Shown piece after piece: positions 46,201 to 54,443 of a stretch of DNA of 64,000 nucleotides. The notes under the pieces are model-generated. The model ran no database searches. It was not told the origin of the DNA and saw only the letters and a program-made list of their open reading frames with translations. The stretch covers positions 1,350,829 to 1,414,828 of the forward strand of contig NZ_MSCO01000002.1 in the NCBI RefSeq assembly GCF_002954705.1. The letters run 5' to 3'. The translations under genes were made by a program, and so were the position numbers. The stretch is from Aliivibrio sifiae. GTDB taxonomy: Bacteria; Pseudomonadota; Gammaproteobacteria; Enterobacterales; Vibrionaceae. Position 1 is the first letter of the stretch. Every line of letters starts with the position of its first letter.

Positions 46201-46732
46201 ACTGATTCGCTAATACTTGCCATAATTGCTCGTCAATTCCTTCGTCAGAAAATAAACGGTGGCCACCTTCAATCACAACTATCTGGTCATTACTCCAAAA
46301 TTTAAGGTATTGCTCGGAATCTCCACCTTCAAGATGTCTATCAAAGACAGGTTCTAATCCATTTTTCCGAAGTAGATCACTTTTTGCATCGCCTTTACCA
46401 CCTAACATTAAGTACCAAGGTAGGCTGTACAAGCTATCTAGTTTATTTCGACCTGTACCTCGTATTTTTTTTGTCGCCACTTTAAACAATTGTTGGATAA
46501 TACGTGTATCTTGGTTTAACAAAACCTGTTGATCGTGTTTTTTATTAACTAGTTGCTCTTTTGTATATTGTTTATACCACCACCACATCAAAAATAGAAT
46601 GACCACGGAGCTAAGAACTGTCATGGTATATTTTATCAATTTCCATTCATCGTTAGATAAATAAGTCCAACATAATGTTGTTCCTGTGATCATCAATATC
46701 GCACATAAAACCGCACTGATTTTTTTCATCAT
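43277..46732 (-). CDS. tssM: T6SS inner-membrane protein TssM (IcmF/VasK)
   Basis: About 1151 residues from the ATG at 46732, which lies 7 bases after the tssL stop (a longer frame begins at 46762). Two N-terminal membrane segments and a third near residue 430 are followed by a large periplasmic part, the usual layout. TssM with TssL and TssJ makes the trans-envelope complex. The nucleotide-binding loop reads GGKGDAKSD where the family has GxxGxGKT, so the Walker A is degenerate. It is followed in the same frame by the kinase gene. Confidence 0.92.
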   Translation of the reverse strand: MMKKISAVLCAILMITGTTLCWTYLSNDEWKLIKYTMTVLSSVVILFLMWWWYKQYTKEQLVNKKHDQQVLLNQDTRIIQQLFKVATKKIRGTGRNKLDSLYSLPWYLMLGGKGDAKSDLLRKNGLEPVFDRHLEGGDSEQYLKFWSNDQIVVIEGGHRLFSDEGIDEQLWQVLANQLLKYRPRQGLNGAILVIGCDRLLESDRKDRQKLSNIYQEAILSMGGMLDLALPVYSVFSKADTIADFVEFFEGFSSCDVENPFGMTFPCTESRRFDKYQFEEQSKDLIKSVAQQQFGLLRNINSEKSNSVIALPYQLRIFLERVNELLADIGHENRVREAVWIRGAYLSSSGQKGREHDLLTQVIAERTEFNSQSHREQKSSRRSYFSTRLFSNVILPEKGITGVNELRHSGYLVVRSAMVLLVVGTIFYAGVLLKNNWNQDEQWRADAMTQLKLYSNDVKRLGNNYSTSDIIVLLNELRDVSEKGVKPKVWYQQVSIKQSKTADRIYEFYEEQLNLILLPKIEELISSELYVFVSLGNPSKIFEVLRYYQMLFDAQRLDINEIQTYLIDNMKDQGDISSDDINALSLLITDLFNSNYQDRLEPNNALIAAATNNLKELSPERLIYARIKELPKYRSQVDIRRQLGDKFDTIFEFSNDFHGYLIPEIYTKQGYSSIDLTAKSELLRRQLREFKEIQGNMTGASVTELTELSKQIQRLYFADYIYYWKDLVNNIQVKNFNSQAEFAYSLKNAREPATSPVLDVLGALIVNTTLAVEEQPDTKGNKEIASQLGFKKVAKGLSKADKINRAVGGKLLRLQPSYVVNEAFIEYGNYVNGNGKAGTAIPLDSLIQEFDSLSTYFDVALSSSDPAQMMHEYALAHAAGSQDAIVQFQRQGAKAPSQVALWAKDLSQKAWSQVINGSVGYLNQQWLEQVYQFYGSAIEGRFPFALNGRGEVALNDFAQFFKPEGLVDKFINEQLKPFVYWDNGTLKRKTIDGLALPISNKMLAQLRQSHKLTQTFFGAAGQELALKFAVRPNSMSTAVTDFQIRESESIFSYRHGPRIWTDLNWPTTGIDGYLTTNFYQGGNRIATRSYTGQWALFRALFDGYSSATSDRLIYKLKYKVGDNSIILDYTLRDANQSFNKSLFTSFALPRQL

Positions 46733-46739
46733 ATTATAT

Positions 46740-47840
46740 CTATGCTCTCTTAATCGTAGCATTCAAGCCAAAGCGAATATTTAATTCATTTCTAATCTTT
46801 CGTATCACCGATAAATTATCTCCAGCTCTAATATAAAGCTCGACACCATGATCCGTTTCTCGTATGAATGGTTCGTATCCCGCTTGTTGTAATTCTGACG
46901 CTAATCGCACTGCATCTAATGAGCGAGTAAATACAGCAAGCACGACTTCCCATTTCAGAATTTCTTTAGATGCTTGTTTTTTATTATCAGCATCTGAGCT
47001 AAGGTAAATTAATTCTTTATTATTTTTCTTACTTACACTCGACATATCAATAGCATTAAATTGTGCAAGAATTGGCTGGCTACGGTTAAAATACCAATAT
47101 TCTGATGCACCGTAAGCTGTGATTGTGCATAAGAAAGCAATTGCTAATGTTTTCGACATACTTAGCATTAGCCATGGTTGCTTACCTTCAATTAGTTCTG
47201 GTATTTTTGGTACAGGTAATACAGATTCACTGCGATAATGACAAATAATGGAATACACATTTGATTGTATTTCATGTAAAACACTTTCATCATCGTGACG
47301 GAAGCGTCCTTTAAATCCCAACATAAGTAAAACGTATTGTAACTCTAAAAAATCTACTAAGTTTGCTGGCTGTTGGCTCGCTTTATCCAATAATGTAAAA
47401 AAAGCCTCACCCCCGTTACGTTGAGAAAAAACTTTACTCAACAATGAATGGTTTTCCCAACGGGTACTTTCTCCCCATTGGGTATAGAGAATCGCTTCAT
47501 CAAAAGCGGCACACAATACAAAACAACTTTTTTCTACAATGCTAGGGTGATATTCAAGGTACGCTCCACGCTGACGAAACACAGAGATTTCATCTAATAG
47601 ACGCTGTCTAAAGCGATTAATGTCTCTTGGTTCTCCTTGACGAGGTAAGGTTACCAAAATTGCAAATAACTCAGTTGCAGAGTTCAGTAATGGGCTATTA
47701 TAAACTGCAAGATTATCAATAAGCATCTCTGCACCTAAAAGATCAATATCCTTCAATTCGGCATTTTCTTTCTTTACAGGTATTTTTTCTTTTGTATGAC
47801 GAACGACGACTGTCGCTTCTTCATTAAATAATCCACTCAC
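46740..47840 (-). CDS. tssL: T6SS membrane protein TssL (DotU/VasF) with SPOR-like C-terminus
   Basis: 366 residues. The cytoplasmic DotU domain (residues about 35-215, with AAFDEAILYTQWG and LMLGFKGRFR) is followed by a single membrane helix (about 230-250) and a periplasmic end resembling a SPOR domain (WEVVLAVFTRSLDAVRLASEL, then GVELYIRAGD). Such a tail would bind peptidoglycan and anchor the complex. The start is a GTG with AGGTGA just upstream. Confidence 0.9.
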   Translation of the reverse strand: MSGLFNEEATVVVRHTKEKIPVKKENAELKDIDLLGAEMLIDNLAVYNSPLLNSATELFAILVTLPRQGEPRDINRFRQRLLDEISVFRQRGAYLEYHPSIVEKSCFVLCAAFDEAILYTQWGESTRWENHSLLSKVFSQRNGGEAFFTLLDKASQQPANLVDFLELQYVLLMLGFKGRFRHDDESVLHEIQSNVYSIICHYRSESVLPVPKIPELIEGKQPWLMLSMSKTLAIAFLCTITAYGASEYWYFNRSQPILAQFNAIDMSSVSKKNNKELIYLSSDADNKKQASKEILKWEVVLAVFTRSLDAVRLASELQQAGYEPFIRETDHGVELYIRAGDNLSVIRKIRNELNIRFGLNATIKRA

Positions 47841-47847
47841 AATTCAC

Positions 47848-49164
47848 CTACCTAATTACATGAAATTCAATGTGTACGTCTTCGATGCGTTCGTCGATAT
47901 GCAAAGCGATAGGCTCGTCTTTTTTCACTAAGGTTTGCCATAATTCAGATTTAGTATCAATCTCAAAATACGCAGCATCGTATTTAGATTTAAGCTCTGA
48001 AGGCGCATAAGGTAGGTTTCGTAACCCTACACCGGATAAAGCATTACGAACTAAACCTGCAATATCACTATTACCTGCAAGCTTAATTGCTTTAGGAAAC
48101 TCTTTACTAAGGTACGAGGCACCTAAAGGTGACGTAGCAACCAAGATAAAACGTCCTTCATTATATAAACTGCGATCTTTAACTAGTGTTCGGAGTAAAC
48201 GTCGGGAAACAAATAATTGTTTATCCCATGATAATGTCGTTAAATTATCAATTTGTACTTCACGTAGCAGCATTAATAACTCGGAGAAAACCATAGAAAA
48301 AATACTGTATAAATTGTTTTGGTCCCATACTGGAGCATCTTTAGGCACTTTCCCTTCAAGCCCCTGCATTTGACCAGCCATTGACAAGCATTCTAAATAC
48401 AAATGTTTAGTTAATAAGCTACTACCTTGATTCCATTGTTGTAATTTAGGCATCCAAGCACCTAAGGCTTGCAACCATAAATAATCACGCATCATTGATT
48501 GATAACTTTTACTGCCATTTTCAATTTGTAGTCGAGTCGATATTGTCATTGCACGATACTGCACTTGGGCTAACACATCGGCCACACAATCTTTTAGATA
48601 ATTAGATACACCAAACTGCAAACAGTACGGTACAAAAGCTTGATTAAGCAGTACTGCACCTTCTGATTTATGCTCACTTACCTCACAAACGGATATGAGA
48701 GTGTAATCTTGTAACTCTTCATCTTCTAATTTTAGAACAATATTAAGCTCAGCAACCTCTAACAGTACTGATTCACTGTGCTCACGACTAGTATCGAATA
48801 CTGAATGCTCTACAGAAGAATGACGTAAGCGCTGATCAGCCCCAGCATCAACCGCACCAGGTCTTGATACAGATAAAGCAAGATACACTTTTTTGTGATT
48901 TGTATTTTTAGGTATATCTAAAACAAGACCACGATTAATTTCAAATGGCGTTCCATCTGGGAAGATCCCCCTTGCCCGACGAACAGAAACTTTACCTATA
49001 TTAAGCATAGAGCGATCCAGTTCGAGTAAGGTTAATCCGCTCCCTTGAGGGGCAATCTGCTCTGTGAATTCACGAGTTAAATGTTCAACATAACGTGTTT
49101 GCTGTTGAAAATGCTGTGGAGAAAGAAACATGCCTTCACTCCAAACGACTTTTTTATTGTCCAT
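47848..49164 (-). CDS. tssK: T6SS baseplate protein TssK (VasE)
   Basis: 438 residues, beginning with the typical VVWSEGMFLSPQHFQQQ. TssK trimers connect the baseplate to the membrane complex. AGAGGAATA lies before the ATG, which is 3 bases from the tssJ stop. Full length for the family. Confidence 0.94.
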   Translation of the reverse strand: MDNKKVVWSEGMFLSPQHFQQQTRYVEHLTREFTEQIAPQGSGLTLLELDRSMLNIGKVSVRRARGIFPDGTPFEINRGLVLDIPKNTNHKKVYLALSVSRPGAVDAGADQRLRHSSVEHSVFDTSREHSESVLLEVAELNIVLKLEDEELQDYTLISVCEVSEHKSEGAVLLNQAFVPYCLQFGVSNYLKDCVADVLAQVQYRAMTISTRLQIENGSKSYQSMMRDYLWLQALGAWMPKLQQWNQGSSLLTKHLYLECLSMAGQMQGLEGKVPKDAPVWDQNNLYSIFSMVFSELLMLLREVQIDNLTTLSWDKQLFVSRRLLRTLVKDRSLYNEGRFILVATSPLGASYLSKEFPKAIKLAGNSDIAGLVRNALSGVGLRNLPYAPSELKSKYDAAYFEIDTKSELWQTLVKKDEPIALHIDERIEDVHIEFHVIR

Positions 49165-49166
49165 TA

Positions 49167-49631
49167 TTATTCCTCTTCACCTGATACTGATAGATTAATC
49201 CCATCTACTTCAATATTAATGGCTGTAATTCCTAAGATTATCGGTTTATAGATAACTTTATTTTTTGCTTCACGGTAGGCAGCAAACTCAGCAATAACAC
49301 CGATATATTTAGTTTCTGCAGCAAGAGGAAATACTTCTTGACGTGTCTCTCCTGGTAAAATGCTTTCTAATTGGCGAGCAAGTAATAACTCTGCTTTTAA
49401 AACTCCCTGCTCATCATTATAAATTTGAATAAAATCTGCCTGTGAAAACGCTTGGCTATCAGTTAACTGATATACACGTAATTCTAACGGTGAAGGCTTT
49501 CCCATTACATTAGGGTTAATATTAGAAGCCGCTTTTATATTGAGTACAACTTGAGAAGTAAGGTCTGCACCACTAAAGCTACAACCTGATAATAACGAAA
49601 CAAAAATAAATGATATTAACCACTTTCTCAT
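49167..49631 (-). CDS. tssJ: T6SS outer-membrane lipoprotein TssJ (VasD)
   Basis: 154 residues with a lipoprotein signal and lipobox LLSGC. The mature part has the family pattern SPLELRVYQLTD and FIQIYNDEQGVL. It is anchored in the outer membrane and binds TssM. Its start overlaps the end of the FHA gene by 4 bases (ATGA). Confidence 0.92.
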   Translation of the reverse strand: MRKWLISFIFVSLLSGCSFSGADLTSQVVLNIKAASNINPNVMGKPSPLELRVYQLTDSQAFSQADFIQIYNDEQGVLKAELLLARQLESILPGETRQEVFPLAAETKYIGVIAEFAAYREAKNKVIYKPIILGITAINIEVDGINLSVSGEEE

Positions 49632-50590
49632 TTGTTATCTCCTTCTAGGTTACGCTCTAGGCGGATTGCATCATGAAAATAAGCATGAAATTTAATTTGC
49701 CAATCTTTATTTTCAACTTGTCGAATAAAATAACGCTTATACATATTCCAATATTTAGGTTCACCATTAAAAAAACTGGGGGTTGAAAGCTCATCAAACA
49801 TATCTTCCATTGCATGAGGTGAAATATCTGACAAAAAACGAGTTAACGCCATTTCTAAGGCTCTATCCAGATGTTGCTGCATTCGTTCTTCACTTTTTTG
49901 ATAAGCTATCAATCCGTATTTATCATTTGCATTTTCTTGTATTGAAGCTTTACCTTCCTTTGACTCTAAAAATAAATTTGATTGAAGACCTGAACCAGAA
50001 AATGGATCATCATCTAATGCCACAAAGCTTAAATTTACTTCTTTATGTTCTTGTATTTCTTCTATTTTTTCTATATTAAACGGGTTATCGCCAATAATAT
50101 TGCAATCAGAAAACGAAAAATCTAATTCAGGTTCAGGTTCAGGTTCAGGTTCAGCATGAGTAAGATTTGAAGAAAATGAAGACTCAACTTCAAAGATATT
50201 AAAAGGATCACCTCCTAATGAAGAATCTTCAGATAACGTTGATAAATCTTGAGTTTGAGCTTGCTCAGGAACAAAACAAGACACCAATAAGCGATAGCGA
50301 CCGATATCAAGAATATCTCCATCACTTAATGTTGTTTGATTATTTAAACCAAGCGGTTTATCTGAACCATTAATAAATAAACCATTAGTACTATCATCGA
50401 TAATTTGATACCCACGAGATGTTTTTTTAATAATTGCATGGGAAGCAGAAACTTCTCGAATAGCATCACTTAATTGAATAGAAGCACCAAAAGCACGACC
50501 GATACTCCCTCCTTCTTCAGGCAGTAATTTATTCCATTCAGAGATACTTTCTCCGTCTGGCGAACGAATAATTCTTATCGATATAGGCAT
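49628..50590 (-). CDS. T6SS FHA-domain protein (VasC/TagH type)
   Basis: About 320 residues from the ATG at 50590 (AAGGG 8 bases upstream, preferred over the frame start at 50632). The N-terminal FHA domain shows GRAFGASIQL, VSASHAII and STNGLFING, the phosphothreonine-binding loops. The middle is acidic and low in complexity, with a run of Glu-Pro repeats (EPEPEPEPE). The C-terminal helical part is as in other T6SS FHA proteins. It is probably the target or reader of the kinase encoded at 42656, setting the activation state of the apparatus. Confidence 0.88.
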   Translation of the reverse strand: MPISIRIIRSPDGESISEWNKLLPEEGGSIGRAFGASIQLSDAIREVSASHAIIKKTSRGYQIIDDSTNGLFINGSDKPLGLNNQTTLSDGDILDIGRYRLLVSCFVPEQAQTQDLSTLSEDSSLGGDPFNIFEVESSFSSNLTHAEPEPEPEPELDFSFSDCNIIGDNPFNIEKIEEIQEHKEVNLSFVALDDDPFSGSGLQSNLFLESKEGKASIQENANDKYGLIAYQKSEERMQQHLDRALEMALTRFLSDISPHAMEDMFDELSTPSFFNGEPKYWNMYKRYFIRQVENKDWQIKFHAYFHDAIRLERNLEGDNK

Positions 50591-50688
50591 ATTATTTACC
50601 CTTACATTGTTGTATCGAACGGTTAAATTCAATTAAGACCCGTGTTTTTAAAACAAATAATTTCGAAAAATAAATTTAATTCATGTTT

Positions 50689-50717
50689 ATTATCTAAGGT
50701 TCTGGCAATTTTGACAA
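50689..50717 (-). promoter_or_regulatory. Sigma-70-like promoter before the FHA gene
   Basis: On the minus strand TTGTCA and GATAAT are separated by exactly 17 bases, each one mismatch from consensus. The transcript would start near 50682, about 90 bases before the FHA start. It sits in the only large gap (232 bases) inside the T6SS locus, supporting a second transcript for fha-tssJKLM-kinase. Confidence 0.55.
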
Positions 50718-50822
50718 AAGAGCAACATAAGGCCCAACAGCATTAATCCCTTATATAAGGTGAAATTAACTTATTGTTATAATTAACATCAGAACACTTA
50801 TTTAAATAACCTGAAAAATATT

Positions 50823-53453
50823 TTATGCAATATCGATTTGAAATTTATTGTCATTAACGGTCAGTAAGACTTCACTTATTGACTGTGATTGACTCATTCT
50901 CACAATGCATTGATTCGCTAACTCGGGCATTAATTGACGATTAATTAATTGCTCAATTGCACGGGCTCCCGTTTCTGGTGATTGGTTCATACTGACTAAC
51001 AATTCAATAACTTGAGCCTCGTAATCAAACGTCGCGTTATAATGTTGCTTAACTCTTTTTTCAATGCGACGTAAAGACAGTTGAGCAATCTTACTCATCT
51101 CTTCATCATTCAATGGAAAATAAGGCACTATTGTTGTTCGACCTAAAAATGCAGGTTTAAAGAAACTTTGTAGTTCGGGAAAAATAGCGCTGGTTAATGT
51201 AGGTATAGAAGGACGACCATCAGCACACCCATTAACTACTGCGCTATCGGCTGCATTGGATGTCATAATAATAATCGTATTACGGAAATCAATTTCACGA
51301 CCTTCACTGTCTGAAATAGACCCCTTATCAAAAATTTGATAGAAAATATCATGAACACCTGGATGTGCTTTTTCCATCTCATCCAATAATAAAACGGAAT
51401 AAGGGTTTTTACGCACAGCTTCGGTTAATACACCACCTTTACCGTACCCGACATAGCCAGCAGGAGAGCCAAGAAGCATAGACACTTTGTGTTCTTCTTT
51501 AAACTCGGTCATGTTGATTGTAGTAATATTACGCTCGCCACCATAAAGTAGATCCGTCAACGCTAATGCGGTCTCTGTTTTACCAACGCCACTTGGACCA
51601 CACATCAAGAATACGCCGACAGGCTTACGGGGATCAGTCAACCCTGCGCGAGACATACGGATCGCTTGGGAGATCTCAGCAATAGGAGCAACTTGGCCAA
51701 TAACTCGTTCACCAATATGATCCTCAAGGTGCATTAAGCGCTCAACTTCTTCTTTTAACATGTTGCCGACAGGGATCCCTGTCCATAAAGAAATCACTTC
51801 AGCCACTGTTTGTTGGTTTACCTGAGGAAGCACTAAAGGTTGCTCACCTTGTATTGCATGTAATTCTTCCATTTTTGTTGCTAAAAGCGCTTTCTCATCA
51901 CTTTCTGATAAATCATCACCATTTAAAAACTGCTCATCCAATCTTGTTTGCAAAGAAATAATTTCCGCGGCTAAGATTTTTTCTTGTTCCCAACACTGGC
52001 CGATTTCTTGATGCTGCTCTTGTAGAGCAACTAAACGCTGTTGAACTTGTACTAAACGACCATCATCAATTGACCATAATGCAGCTTCATGATTCAGAGT
52101 TGCAATTTCATTTTCAACATAGCTGATCTGCTCTGCTACCACTTCTAATTGACGTGGTGTAGCACTCTGACTTAACCCAATTCGAGAACAAACTGTATCT
52201 AATAAGCTTATTGCTTTATCAGGCAATTTACGCTCAGGTAAATAACGAATAGACAGTAAAACTGCGGCATTAATTGCTTCTTGCATTACTTTTACATTAT
52301 GGTGTTTCTCTAAGCTTTTCTTTACGCCACTGAGCATATGTATTGCATCATCTTCGCTAGGCTCATCAATCGATACAACTTGGAAGCGACGAGTTAAAGC
52401 AGCGTCTGATTCAAAGTACTGCTTATATTCAGCCCATGTCGTTGCTGCAATAGAACGAAATTCTCCACGTGCCAACGCAGGTTTCAAGATATTTGCCGCA
52501 TCATTTTGACCAGCAGCGCCACCAGCGCCAATTAAAGTATGCGCCTCATCAATGAACATAATTATTGGCGTTGGTGATTGTTTAATTTCATTAATTACGT
52601 CTTTAAGACGATTCTCAAACTCACCTTTAATACTGGCTCCAGCTTGGAGTAGCGATAAATCTAAACTGCGTAATTCTACATTAGCGAGTGCCGGTGGTAC
52701 GTTACCATCGACAATTTGTTGTGCTAATCCTTCAACAATAGCCGTTTTACCTACACCAGGATCACCGACTAAAATTGGACTATTTTGACGGCGGCGACAT
52801 AAGATATCGATGGCCTTTCGAATTTCATTACCACGACCAGAAATTGGATCTAAATCACCGTTTCGTGCGGCTTGAGTTAAATTCTGTGAATATTTATCAA
52901 GAGCAGGCGTGCTCATACTCTCTTCGTCACTACCTACCATTCCTTGGCTTTGATCAGATAATACAGAGGTAGATGAAAATTGAGTTGCTGTTGTTGTAGC
53001 AATCGATTGGCGACTGAGCCACTCAGATGACAAGCTTTTTATCCAAGTTGATAATGCTCCATTATATGCACCTTGCTCAATCCTTTGTTTTAACACGATT
53101 AATACGTGAAACTCATTCATTGATAATTGGGCATGATTAAGAGACGCGATCATCCAAGCGTCTTTTAATAACTCAACTAATTGAGGAGAAAGCGATGGTG
53201 CACTGTCATTACCACGAGGTAAAGTAGCTAGATAATTATTCAGTTGCTCAAGAACACTTTCGCTTGCCATTCCAGCTTGCTCTACTGCTTTTTTCCACCC
53301 CATCATTGGCTGCTGCAGTAATTGAACAAACCAATGTTCAAGTTCAATTGAAAAATGATTACGTTGGACACACTCACCCGCAGCAGATTCAAGAGATGCC
53401 TTCATGTCCGGTGTTAATCTTTTTACTAGACTTTGCAATTCAATATTTATCAT
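50823..53453 (-). CDS. tssH: T6SS ATPase TssH (ClpV/VasG)
   Basis: An 876-residue AAA+ disaggregase that takes apart contracted sheath. The ClpN domain is about 1-150; the first ATPase module has GDPGVGKTA at 230-237 and FIDEAHTL; a coiled-coil middle region follows; the second module has GPSGVGKTE and LLLDEMEKAHP, then the D2-small domain. The start lies 6 bases after the tssG stop. Confidence 0.95.
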   Translation of the reverse strand: MINIELQSLVKRLTPDMKASLESAAGECVQRNHFSIELEHWFVQLLQQPMMGWKKAVEQAGMASESVLEQLNNYLATLPRGNDSAPSLSPQLVELLKDAWMIASLNHAQLSMNEFHVLIVLKQRIEQGAYNGALSTWIKSLSSEWLSRQSIATTTATQFSSTSVLSDQSQGMVGSDEESMSTPALDKYSQNLTQAARNGDLDPISGRGNEIRKAIDILCRRRQNSPILVGDPGVGKTAIVEGLAQQIVDGNVPPALANVELRSLDLSLLQAGASIKGEFENRLKDVINEIKQSPTPIIMFIDEAHTLIGAGGAAGQNDAANILKPALARGEFRSIAATTWAEYKQYFESDAALTRRFQVVSIDEPSEDDAIHMLSGVKKSLEKHHNVKVMQEAINAAVLLSIRYLPERKLPDKAISLLDTVCSRIGLSQSATPRQLEVVAEQISYVENEIATLNHEAALWSIDDGRLVQVQQRLVALQEQHQEIGQCWEQEKILAAEIISLQTRLDEQFLNGDDLSESDEKALLATKMEELHAIQGEQPLVLPQVNQQTVAEVISLWTGIPVGNMLKEEVERLMHLEDHIGERVIGQVAPIAEISQAIRMSRAGLTDPRKPVGVFLMCGPSGVGKTETALALTDLLYGGERNITTINMTEFKEEHKVSMLLGSPAGYVGYGKGGVLTEAVRKNPYSVLLLDEMEKAHPGVHDIFYQIFDKGSISDSEGREIDFRNTIIIMTSNAADSAVVNGCADGRPSIPTLTSAIFPELQSFFKPAFLGRTTIVPYFPLNDEEMSKIAQLSLRRIEKRVKQHYNATFDYEAQVIELLVSMNQSPETGARAIEQLINRQLMPELANQCIVRMSQSQSISEVLLTVNDNKFQIDIA

Positions 53454-53459
53454 AATTTA

Positions 53460-54443
53460 TTAACTCGTTGTTAGTAGCATTTCAACATACAGTTGATTAT
53501 TTAAACGGCCATTCATCCAGGCTGACTGACCAACTTTTAAACCTTTGTCTGAGCTGCTAGTTAATTGAACTCTTGGCAAATAACGGCTGTCGACTTTCAT
53601 ATAGAGCTTATATTTAACGTTAACGCCCATGTAGCTCCGAACTAAGTGCTCAATGGCGCCAATCATTTCCTTATCACTGCGGATCTTTATATAGTGACTA
53701 TAATTTCGAGGACATACTTTAATATGTAGCTTTTGACCAACCATAGGGGCACTTTCCCCAACCAATGCGCCAAGGCCTAATTGTCGATTCTGTCCGGTTT
53801 TTCCTAATTGAGTTAATGAACAAAGTGTTAAAGGCTGATACTCTAACTCACTTGTTTCTATAATAAATTCAGCATCAAAATAATCATCTAACAACAACTT
53901 GAGTGTAAACGGGCAGGTTAGTTTTAAACCTAATAATCCGGTATATTGAATTAAATGCTGTTTTGGAATTGCACTGTTGTTTTCTCCAAGGCCACATAAG
54001 CTCGATAGCATAGTAGTTAAGGATTTCTGGTGGCGATTCCATGCAAAAGTTTCTTCTTCTGCTTGACTACTTAAGTCGTGCTTTAACTCGGCTTGACAAT
54101 ACAAACGAAAATAACGGTTATTAAATACATCAAAAAAATCAACGGGGGCTTCATCACCCAAATCAAATTGAGCACACAATGCCTGACGATACATTTGTCT
54201 TGGTATTGTGCCTTTACAACCCGACAACGCTGGTAACGGGGTTTTGATTACATAACGACCGATAGTGTTGCTATATACTTCTGTAACTTGAGTTTGGTAA
54301 TACGCAGGCAATAACTCTGCACTAAAAGCAACATTTGGGCGTACACCATGGCATTCAGCTTTATGCTTAAATAACTGCCATGCTTTGTCTAATTCAACGT
54401 TTTGTTGAGTATTATTTAGGCGTGCTACAGTAGACTTTTGCAC
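53460..54443 (-). CDS. tssG: T6SS baseplate protein TssG (VasB)
   Basis: 327 residues of the ImpH/VasB family, part of the wedge with TssF and TssE. Recognisable parts are FAYSAELL-like FSAELLPAYY and the GLLGLKLTCPF region. The first 19 bases overlap the tssF end, typical of tight translational coupling in this locus. Confidence 0.9.
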   Translation of the reverse strand: MQKSTVARLNNTQQNVELDKAWQLFKHKAECHGVRPNVAFSAELLPAYYQTQVTEVYSNTIGRYVIKTPLPALSGCKGTIPRQMYRQALCAQFDLGDEAPVDFFDVFNNRYFRLYCQAELKHDLSSQAEEETFAWNRHQKSLTTMLSSLCGLGENNSAIPKQHLIQYTGLLGLKLTCPFTLKLLLDDYFDAEFIIETSELEYQPLTLCSLTQLGKTGQNRQLGLGALVGESAPMVGQKLHIKVCPRNYSHYIKIRSDKEMIGAIEHLVRSYMGVNVKYKLYMKVDSRYLPRVQLTSSSDKGLKVGQSAWMNGRLNNQLYVEMLLTTS

